Positions 55,517-64,000 of a stretch of DNA of 64,000 nucleotides are shown here, one piece after another; position 1 is the first letter of the stretch, and each line of letters begins with the position of its first letter. The notes beneath the pieces were generated by a model that saw nothing but the letters and a program-made list of their open reading frames with translations, was not told the origin of the DNA and made no database searches. The position numbers and the translations under genes are program-made. The stretch is from the NCBI RefSeq assembly GCF_963576545.1, contig NC_083639.1, positions 17,799,118-17,863,117 on the forward strand. Direction: 5' to 3'. Source of the DNA: Limanda limanda. Taxonomy: Eukaryota > Chordata > Actinopteri > Pleuronectiformes > Pleuronectidae.

Positions 55517-55930
55517 ATTCCAAACCATCAGGAGCCTTAAACGCCCATGAGGATGAAGACACGCCGTTCTCACAACAGTGCCCCAATAACCTTGCACCTC
55601 TACCTAATCAGAGAGATGTTCTGTTGGTTAATACGTCCAAATAGCAGGAACTGAAGTGGATGTTTAAAACTAAATGGAAAGAGACAATAATTTTGAAGAG
55701 AAAAATAACTTTGAATTTGCTTGATCTTTGTCAGTTTATGTTGACTATGTAAAGAAAGAAAGAATGAGGGGTGAATACATAACACTTTGCACTCTTTTCC
55801 CTATCATTGCCCTCTGTGTCTCTTAAATGTCTTGTGGTTGTTATTTATACTTTGAGGTTTTTTAATGAGTTCATCGTAGCATCTCATTTTTGTTGTTGTC
55901 TATATTCTTGTATTGTTTGTTACTTGGTAC

Positions 55931-55936
55931 ATTAAA
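55931..55936 (+). promoter_or_regulatory. cyld-like polyadenylation signal (ATTAAA)
   Basis: ATTAAA variant about 415 bases after the stop, followed by a T/G-rich stretch with TTTGTGCCATGTTTA. No earlier AATAAA is seen in the 3' UTR. Confidence 0.55.
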
Positions 55937-56603
55937 GTTCATTCAACCACTTTGTGCCATGTTTATTTGATTATTCTATCATTTTAACACCAGATTAAAC
56001 ATTCACTCAGTCTTTAGACTTTGGGGACATCTAGTTGTGAAGTTGCATGTTGCAGCTGAATACCCCTCATCTCCCCCTCCCCTTCCAAACATGAGAGAAC
56101 CTGTGGTAGACTCCAGGTGTCATAAAACTGAAAAGGTGTTTAGTTTGTCAAGTCTGGATTACTGGTCCTGATGCAAATATAAAATATGTCAATATAAAGG
56201 GCCCATTCTAGTATAAACGAATTTGTGTATTGGATTAAAATTCCAGACATTCTAACTTGAGTTTAAATTAGACCGCGGAATGCAGATATAGATGATAGTA
56301 TTGCCTTGTATGTAAGCAGCCTTTTGTAGCATGGAATAATAGATGATATGCATGGGAGAAAAGGGTTTGGCTAAACAGGAAGTAGTGATTTGAGGCTCTG
56401 ACAGGCGGGGGCCGTTGTAGTAGGTAATATAATGGACTACAGCGCCATCTAGTGTTGGAGTTTTCCTCGAACACCAATCGTCCACATGGTCTGTGAATGG
56501 TATTTCAGAAATAACGCTGCAATAATCTGTATGTATTAATTAAGTTTAAGTGTGTCAAGGTTGTGGAGGACAGTGCAGACGTTTCATGAGTCACACATCC
56601 TAG

Positions 56604-56662
56604 CTGTGGCTCAGGAGGACGTCCACCAAGTAGAAGGTCGGTGGTTTGATCCCAGTTGCTGA
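56604..56662 (+). mobile_element. SINE head fragment
   Basis: GTGGCTCAGGAGG (A-box-like) and GGTCGGTGGTTTGATCCC (B-box-like) in tRNA spacing, plus strand; related to the minus-strand fragment at 40960-41090. Truncated at its right end by retrotransposon-derived sequence. Confidence 0.6.
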
Positions 56663-56670
56663 ACATGTTT

Positions 56671-56800
56671 TATCATGTGTCAGAGGAAAAGAGGAAGCAG
56701 TTGGAGGCCGAGGTTCCATATATGCTGGACCACAAACTTGCTGAGCCTTGTTCATCTAACTGGGCCTCTGGTGTCTTACTGGTCTTAGTGGTTGTTCTGT
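56671..56800 (+). mobile_element. Ty3/Gypsy retrotransposon reverse-transcriptase fragment
   Basis: One frame reads SEEKRKQLEAEVPYMLDHKL then AEPCSSNWASGVLLV. This is the start of the reverse-transcriptase domain of Ty3/Gypsy elements (family pattern: EAEV.YML...IAEPS.S.WASPC.LV). No further RT motifs, protease, integrase or LTR are found nearby, so it is a short dead scrap. Confidence 0.7.
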
Positions 56801-56875
56801 GTAATGTTGTTTGGATCCACAACTCAACCAACCCTAACTTCACAAGCTCTCCTCTCCTCATCCCCTCCTCTACAG

Positions 56876-57195
56876 ATTAAGATACATTTATGTATTTGTC
56901 ACATGCACAGACATGCACAAGCACACTCATGCAAGGAGGGAAATTTAACCTCTGCTTTTAACCCATCTGGTGCAGGACACACAGAGCAGTGAGCAGCCAT
57001 GTACAGCGCCCGGGGAGCAGATGTTGGGAGAGTAAGGTGCCTTGCTCGGGGCACTAGACAGGGCATCCTCTTGGATTTTTGGACAGATCAATCCAAGTTC
57101 GTGTTTTTTTTGTTTCTCCGTGGAGTCGAACCAGAGATGAACCAGAGACCTTTTCTGCCACTAGTCCAAGTTTCTGCCACTAGTCCACCGCCTCT
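56876..57195 (-). mobile_element. tRNA-derived SINE, copy C
   Basis: Third copy of the family at 25881-26262 and 40054-40370, same orientation, head at the right end with GGTTCGACTCC. It sits directly against the Gypsy scrap. Confidence 0.75.
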
Positions 57196-57325
57196 TCAGG
57201 AAATATAGCTGCTCCTGAGGGTAGCTGAGGTTGGGGAGATGGAGGGATGTGCTGGAGGATGCAGCTCTGAATGAACACAGTTAAACCAGTGGATTATTGG
57301 TAATGTATTGCGTGGCAAACTATGG

Positions 57326-57330
<5 letters not shown>

Positions 57331-57380
<50 letters not shown>
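57331..57380. repeat. (TC)n microsatellite
   Basis: About 25 TC units. Confidence 0.95.
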
Positions 57381-57383
<3 letters not shown>

Positions 57384-57929
57384 TGGCAATAAACCAGTTA
57401 TTACGCACTTATCCTGTCTGTCTTCCCTCAAGTTTGTGACACAAAATACTGAACCCAATATTCCCTCTGACAGCCGAGAGTGTATGATTGATGTGTGATA
57501 GGGAGAGTGCTGCACACGGATGCACTCTATGAATGTGTGTGTGTGTGAAGTGGTGAAAGGTTCTGTTAAGTGCTTTAAGTCATCAACACCAGAAAAGGTT
57601 TGTATTAATACAGACCATTCACATGATTTTTTAATCTTAAAAAGGGACAATACTTCAAGGCCTTGAAGGCAGCTCAGACTGTACAAGAGCATTATTCTAA
57701 CTTAACTTGACATATATGTGAATATTTACTAATTATGTCTGTAATTTGTTTTGAGCTTTGCCATTTGATAACCTATGAAGTAAATATTGATATGCAAATT
57801 CCCTAAATCGCAAAAGAATGAGTATGGTCAACGAAACAGGAAAGACAAATCTCAGACATGATGATGATACTGATTGTTGATATTTGATATTATTAATAAT
57901 TAAAGTACACAAAGCCAATTCTTCATAAG

Positions 57930-57980
57930 ATAGGACAAGATAAGATAATCCTTTATTAGTCCCACAGTAGGTAAATGTGA
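57930..57980 (+). repeat. Short dispersed repeat tail
   Basis: AAGATAAGATAATCCTTTAT followed by TAGTCCCACA, a motif found at the ends of many fish SINE/LINE copies. Truncated. Confidence 0.5.
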
Positions 57981-58290
57981 AACGTTACAACAGCAAATCA
58001 AAACCAGTAATGTAATAATAAGTAGCAAGAAATACTTGTAACTGATGGGAGAATTTCCCAGAGAGAAATTAATATTGAACAGTTAAATGTGAACCTTGTC
58101 ATTTGCATATAAGATGGAGAGAATAGAAACAACACACTGATAATCAAGTGGAGGAGTGAGCCTGGATCACAGTGTTCTCCTGCTCCATGTGTACCCTGCC
58201 TCAGTCAGCACAGTGTGTGTGTGTGTGTTTCAGGGCCTGAGCAGCAGCAACACGTTTTGTCGAGAGGAGGAGCCACGCTTGCTCGCTACC

Positions 58291-58313
58291 ATTTAAACGG
58301 AGGCGCATGCGCA
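58291..58313 (+). promoter_or_regulatory. top1 promoter elements (NRF1-like site)
   Basis: A GCGCATGCGCA palindrome (58303-58313) matches the NRF1 consensus except at the first position, and an ATTTAAA lies just before it (58291-58297). The start codon is 130 bases downstream at 58443. NRF1 sites are common in promoters of broadly expressed genes. Use is inferred. Confidence 0.45.
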
Positions 58314-58442
58314 CTAGTGTAAATTTCAGACTTACTCTTACACAACCGTGTCTTTTCTTCATTCTGCCTGCTTCACTCACCGGTGTGTGCCGTGGCTCCA
58401 CGTTTCTCTTTTTTAATTTCTCCACCCGACAACTCGTTGGAA

Positions 58443-61400
58443 ATGAGTGGGGACCATTACCACAACGAGGACCAGGTAACGTGGAGCGGGTTTTGCGGTG
58501 TCATCGCTGCTGCTCGGTCCCTCGCCACCGTTGAATTTGTTTGGTTTTGACAGGGTAACTTGCTAACTGTGAATAGTATCTGCTAGCACACATTTAGTTG
58601 TCAACAGCGACTTGACAAGTGTCCCCATTTTTTTCTTTGTGATCTCGCAGACAGCTGCGGTGTAGTTAGCCTCCAGTTTAGTGTCGGTGGCGAAGGGAAA
58701 GTGGGTTAACGCAGCATGTGAACTGGTGTTAGCTGCAGCTAATGCTAGCCGTTAGCGGCTCCGGTGTTAGCCGCTACGCCATATTCCCATCCAGAGTAGC
58801 ACGTTAGCCGAGCTAGCGGGCTACATAGCAAACTGTCGCTTTGCTGCCTCGCAAGTTCAAAGTTAGTTAGCCGGCTAGTTAGCTACTACGGAATGTAACA
58901 TTCATCTGTGTTTTTCTTTTTCAGATTGACTGTGGCTCTCGAGTCAATGGTAAGTTCACCAGTGTCAGATTCCAGATTAAAAGGACTGTTTTCCTCCCGG
59001 TGCGACTTGTTTTTACTGTTCTAATGCAACGTTACGATAGTTCTCAGCAGAGGACAGAAATGGCGTCCAGAGACTAAGTCCTCTGTCTCACTCACAAGCG
59101 CCTATTGTTCAAAAGGGAGGTGTTGTTTGAGCTTTTCCGCAAACAATTTTCTCGATCGGAGTCCATGATGCCACACACGTTGAGGTGTTTTATCAGTTTC
59201 TCGCCTCGGATGGGCTTGTTGGGCCGCTTTTAGCACCGCATTTCCCACCTGAAAGTGAAGGTTTGGGGGTTGAGGACTTAGTCTCTGCGCCATTTTCTTT
59301 TTCGGTGTAGCGGCCTGACTGTGCTGCAAGCTGAACCCAGGCTGGAAGTGCAGATGGCTGAGTGTGGAGGAGCAATGCGAAGGCACAGGGCTACATGGGC
59401 TTCCCATGTGGCGGCCCATGAGAGAATAGATTTTTATAAAGGCGATCTAATGTTATTTTTGTTTTATTTTGCCTACTGAAACATAGCACTCCCACGGTAG
59501 GCGAAAGTACAGCGTTTTAAAGTTGAATCCACGTTTCAGTAGCAATCATCACATGGCATTAAATTGTGTATTGGATGATCTTGACAACAATTAAAGTTAA
59601 AAGTGAGTTTTCTAGTTTTTTTTTTATTCAGCACAATTATAACCTGTCTGACCTGAATCTAGACATACTACTTTTTTTTTGTTCTTTCTTGAAAATCAGC
59701 TTCAGGACCATTTTTTCCTTCTAACTGACAAACTGACTCTTCAGTACTTTGAGACAATATATTTTACATCAGTATAAGATTACCCAGCAACCAAGCATGG
59801 TGGATTTATTGATACAAGCTTGGTGTTTCTCTGCACCCTTAATGCAAACGTCATATAGTCAACCATAACAGGCTATTATTTGGTTTTCATCCTGAAACCA
59901 TGTGACACTTCTCTCAGGATCATACAGCCTTGCCACCACCTTTATGATTTCAGAGTTTTGTTTCCTTTAGACTGGAGTAAAACAGCTTGGGTTTAACCGA
60001 ATTGTGGGTCTATCATTTCCTTTGTCACCACTATGAAGATGACCCTGCTAGAATTCAATATGCTCCCCCATTTTAAAGGTACATGTTGTACTTGTGCATA
60101 CATTAACTAACAATTGTTTGCTAGTCAGTGGCAGATGTATATTCTGAATTTGTATTACCCCCGAAAGCTGATAGTAGGGTGGAGCTTTAGTCAAACGTCT
60201 GTTAGATATGTTTTACAGTTTATCAGTTATGTGACAGAGTTCAACAGCGTCTCGACTTATCACGTCACAACTTGGTGTAGAGCTCTTAGGGGACCACAGA
60301 AGTCAAATCTTCTTGTAATAATTGGTCAGCAAAGACGGCTAGTTTTACAGTGATGCCAAGGACATGTGGATGATAGTTGTGTTCCACTGCTGGACCATTG
60401 ACATATCGGCATCTTGTTTTTAAGGACCTGTAAGTTTATAACTGTTCCCTGGTAAAGATTGGCTGTTGACGCTTTATTTTTGCAGTTGCTTTTTTATTTT
60501 CCACAAACATTCTGCTGTGACGCACAAATTAAAGGGAAAAACCTTGTTCACGTGCATGTTTCAACCTGTCAGTTGTTTCATATTGTCTCTAACAATGAGG
60601 CTCATACGGGCAGTAGGAGGTGCTGTGCTACCCTGAATACATTTTCTGTTTACATGCTGTACGACATTCAAATTGTGGTGCACTTTGTTCGCCCAGACAC
60701 TTGCATATTGATTCATACTTGGGCCATTAGGTACTTCTTGGTTCTAATGTAGACATGTGTATGGCATCCAAGCACCATTCAGTCCTCTGTTGGATAAATT
60801 CATGTAATGCTTTGTGTGCTTTTGAAGAATGTAACCCTGTTCTCTTCTCAGACTCTCACAAGCATAAAGACAAGTACAAAGAGAAGGAACACAAACATAA
60901 GGACCACAAGAAGGATAAGGAACGGGAGAAAGCAAAGCATGGCAACGGGTATGACGGGTGTCCTTCCAGACTGTTGTGTTGGTGTCTGCTTAGTGTGGAC
61001 AAGACGTACCACTTGACTATTGTAGGATTTTTGGTTGTAGATGGTGGAAGCTGAAACATCCTGTGTCATGTGTTTCTTTAAATTATAGCGACTACAAGGA
61101 CCCCTCTGACAAGAAACACAGAGAAAAGGAAAAGATGAAGCACAAAGATGGCAGCACAGACAAATACAAGGACAAGCACAAGGAGAAGAGGAAGGAGGAT
61201 AAGGTGAATAACTATGCAAAATTATTTGTGGGTGAACATCTATTGTGACATTTTTGGGCTCACAATTATGATATTTGTATTACTCTGTCAAATCAGTACC
61301 TTCATGGCCCCCTGAGCTATTTAAAAACACGACTAAAAATCTGTAAATTGTTTTAGTTTTCTTATTCTGTTACAATTGTGATATATTTGGCCAATATGTG

Positions 61401-62775
61401 CCATGAATCCTGACATTAAATGTTAACGGAAACTTAGTTTTGGTTCTCCATAATGTCAGGATGCTTCTAGAAGCTAGACAGATGTGATTGTATTTTAGTA
61501 GAATTGTTTTGGCATTGCTCTTGATAACTTAGGGAAATTGTCTTCAAATAAGGTGAATCTTAAGGGCAGGGATGGGAATAACCAAGATACTCTTATTCTT
61601 TCCTTTCAAACCAAGTATGTTTAGGCCTGCAAGCAAAATTAAGCACATGGCTTTAAGAACTAGCATTGATGATTTACCATTTAGTAACCATTAAACTGTT
61701 AATCTTCTCTGTTGACAAAGTTGTTTATGATCTCTTACTTTTTCGCATAAAAGTTTTATTTCATTATCAACTGTGTGTAAACCAATTTCAGATGAAGTCC
61801 CTTGATGGTAAAATAAAAAAAGAAAAAGAGAATGGCTTTGCCAGGTAAGTCTTTACGCCACTTTACTCTGAAGTGTCACATGTAGGCTATCAGCAGGTAT
61901 GTTTCATATGATACCATTTCTTACTATGAGTGCTTTTTCTTTTGCAGCCCTCCTCCACATGTGAAGTCTGAGCCCGAAGATAACTTTTACCACTCTCCTA
62001 AGTCCCTTAAAAGAGAACGGGATGATGATAACGAGTAAGTAGCCAATTCCATTCGACTTCTTACTTGTCTTTAACGCCTACTTCAAATCCTTAGTGAATC
62101 AATGTAGTTTTCTGTGACCTAAATTGGATATATCAGATTAGAGATTTATGGGATGTTATTTTTCAGCTCTGAATTCAAGCCCAAGAAAATAAAGATCGAA
62201 AATGACAAGAAGGCCAAGAAAAGGAAACCAGTTGAGGTAAGCAAAGGCTACACCATCGCACAAACCTGCTGTTGGATGTAGACATTCTGTAAACAAAGAA
62301 AGAGTTTGGCAGTTTTCTGCAGTATATTTTGAAAGGCACAATTAACCTGAAGAATTGGAGAGAATTGAGTGTGTTGATAAGGACATTTTCCCTGAGAGAA
62401 CTCACTTGGTTTCTATTCCCTTCTTAGGACATCAAGTCCAAAAAGATAAAAAACAAAAAAGGAGAAGTGGCCGATGGAAAAAAGAAAGCAAAGAAAGAAC
62501 CAGAGGAGAAGTGGAAATGGTGAGTTGGCCAGCTGAATAATGCTTACATGATAGTAGTGGGTGGTGTTGGGTCGTCTGTGGATATATTGCATGTTATTGT
62601 TGGCCTGTGAATTATTTTGTTTTCTAGTAAATTCAAACTCCTTTATTGATTGATTCCAGGTGGGAAGAGGAGAGATACACAGACGGTTCCAAGTGGAAGT
62701 TTCTTGAACACAAAGGGCCGGTCTTTGCTCCACCATATGATCCTCTTCCTAGCAACGTCAAATTTCATTATGATG
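58443..62775 (+). CDS. top1: DNA topoisomerase I, 5' part (gene continues beyond window)
   Basis: Nuclear type IB topoisomerase that relaxes supercoils by transient single-strand breaks. Nine coding exons are present: 58443-58475, 58925-58949, 60852-60948, 61089-61203, 61792-61844, 61948-62034, 62167-62236, 62428-62519 and 62660-62775, with matching phases, about 229 residues. The start MSGDHYHNEDQ matches vertebrate TOP1 (human MSGDHLHNDSQ). The lysine-rich N-terminal domain follows (DSHKHKDKYKEKEHKHKDHK; KKIKIE nuclear-localisation type motifs). The core begins with KWKWWEEERYTDGSKWKFLE and ends in this window at NVKFHYDG. The catalytic core, linker and active-site tyrosine lie outside. No core exon is found between 62776 and 64000. 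Confidence 0.95.
58660..58910. other. TTAGC/GCTAGC-rich tract in top1 intron 1
   Basis: Many overlapping TTAGC, GCTAG and GCTAA words within 250 bases of CpG-containing sequence just after exon 1. No known element is recognised. The pattern may be promoter-proximal composition, as seen near many fish transcription starts. Confidence 0.45.
59523..59608. repeat. Duplicated intron segment, copy 1 (uninterrupted)
   Basis: In top1 intron 2. It matches 62845-62862 joined to 63924-64000 with one mismatch in the visible overlap (about 86 bases compared). Homology starts abruptly at TTGAATCCACG. This copy has a single GTTTCAGT and no insertion, so it represents the empty site for the hAT element in copy 2. 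Confidence 0.85.
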
Positions 62776-62844
62776 GTAAGAGTGGGTTTCTCACTAGAAC
62801 TCTACCGTTAAATCCCATAAAGACTGTTTAGTATATCTACATGA

Positions 62845-64000
62845 TTGAATCCACGTTTCAGTTAGGGATGCACCGATCCGCTTTTTTCACCTCCGATACC
62901 GATATCTGAGGTTTAGTATCGGCCGATCCGATCCGATACCGATATAGAAAAACAGCGCGAAATTATGGTAACAAACTGTAAGTTTCATTGGGGGGAAAAG
63001 ACTGGGATCATGAGACTTGACTTAAACATTTCTTTCCTATTTTTTTTAAAAACAAATAAACAGATATAAATGTACTGAATTACTTATTTATTTAATAATT
63101 GTGCACCAGTAAAACAATCTTAATCATAAAAAAAATAGTGTGACTGGTTCAGTCAGTGCAATTAGGGATTCAAAATACAATGTAAAACAAAATAAATAAT
63201 AAAGGAGCTGAAATTGAGAAAACAATAGCTTCACTAGCTTGGTTGGTAGACTTTCAAAATAAATAGCAATCAGTTCTTTATATAGTTTAGTGCAAATGGG
63301 AATAAAACATCCATTACAAAAGCATCAAAACAATAGCTTCTCTAGCTTGGTAAAACAACAGCCTCGACTTGTGGCTGAAAACCCTGAGCGGGGGCGGTGG
63401 GAGTCGTCTCCCTCTGCTAGCTCGCACAGCCACACAAACAGCGGTCCGTCGGAGAGCCGCTCCCTCCATTAAAAATGTTACTCGTCGGTGCTCGGACCCG
63501 TGCACCATGCCCATGCTTTAATCCCGGTTAGCTGACTTTGTAGCTAGCAGACGGCGCTGCTACCACTCTCACGTGAAATTTTTGTAAGTGCTTTATGAGG
63601 TTTGTCGTATTATAACTGGACGTTTTAGTACCGCCCCTCGGAACATTCACTTTCCAGATGTTGCACGTAGCCGTGGAGCTTGTTGGCTGAGGTAATGTGT
63701 AATAGCTCCAGATAGCCGATCCTTTGGCTCGCTTCATTTTGTAAACACTGTAGGCTCTGCACGGCGTGTTGCTTGCGTATGACGTCACTCACAGCGCACA
63801 GCATAGAATTACACTGAATAGATCAGCCGATATGGATCGGCCCATTGTCACCGATACCCGATCTAGAAATTTCTTCAATATCAGTACCGATACCGGTACA
63901 AATATCGGATCGGTGCATCCCTAGTTTCAGTAGCAATCATCACATGGCATTAAATTGTGTATTGGATGATCTTGACAACATTTAAAGTTAAAAGTGAGTT
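62845..64000. repeat. Duplicated intron segment, copy 2 (hAT-interrupted, runs off window)
   Basis: 62845-62862 and 63924-64000 repeat the sequence at 59523-59608. The two parts are separated by a hAT element. The copy reaches the window edge, so its full length is unknown. Confidence 0.85.
62863..63923 (-). mobile_element. hAT-family DNA transposon, internally deleted
   Basis: The 1,061-bp element has perfect 18-bp terminal inverted repeats (TAGGGATGCACCGATCCG) and is flanked by an 8-bp target duplication GTTTCAGT (62855-62862 and 63924-63931), the hAT hallmark. The ends carry repeated CCGATATC/CGATACCG words. A minus-strand frame at 63528-63788 encodes a BED-finger-like N-terminus (ATCNIWKVNVPRGG, NTTNLIKHLQKFH), with the second finger cysteine replaced by Trp. 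The transposase catalytic part is absent, so it is nonautonomous. Confidence 0.9.

Overview
The window is vertebrate nuclear DNA, almost certainly from a teleost fish and probably a percomorph-like one. The reasons are spliced genes with consensus GT-AG introns and polyadenylation signals, short introns, abundant (CA)n/(AT)n/(TC)n microsatellites, tRNA-derived SINEs, a hAT element and a MITE, and gene content matching human chromosome 20q. The species is inferred only. There are no prokaryotic features, CRISPR arrays or operons.

Layout: (1) About 0.8-17.25 kb, minus strand: a complete myosin heavy chain gene, myh7b, with 42 coding exons and about 1,932 residues. One intron hosts the microRNA gene mir-499. 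(2) About 17.3-35.8 kb: a large gene-free stretch with SINEs, old repeat fragments, microsatellites and unique sequence that may hold regulatory elements. (3) About 35.8-39.02 kb, minus strand: snai1, the Snail zinc-finger repressor, with 3 exons and 259 residues. (4) About 41.9-44.6 kb, plus strand: a short tp53inp2-like autophagy/nuclear adaptor gene of 148 residues. (5) About 45.1-47.6 kb, plus strand: a decayed ggt7 (gamma-glutamyltransferase 7) pseudogene with recognisable exon pieces and many stops. (6) About 49.05-55.95 kb, plus strand: a short CYLD-like deubiquitinase gene of 702 residues. (7) 55.96-58.2 kb: a cluster of dead mobile elements, including a Ty3/Gypsy reverse-transcriptase scrap and SINEs. 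(8) From 58.44 kb to the window edge, plus strand: the 5' part of top1 (DNA topoisomerase I, first 9 coding exons). A 1.06-kb hAT element with an 8-bp target duplication lies in its last visible intron, inside a second copy of a sequence that also occurs, uninterrupted, in top1 intron 2.

The genes do not form one pathway. What links them is ancestry: in human, MYH7B, GGT7, TP53INP2, TOP1 and SNAI1 are all on 20q, so this is a conserved vertebrate block with an added CYLD-like gene and a lost ggt7 copy. Observations most worth a second look are the ggt7 relic, the apparent tandem duplication (or assembly artefact) in top1 with one hAT-occupied copy, the MITE beside pre-mir-499, and the shortened Tp53inp2 and Cyld relatives.
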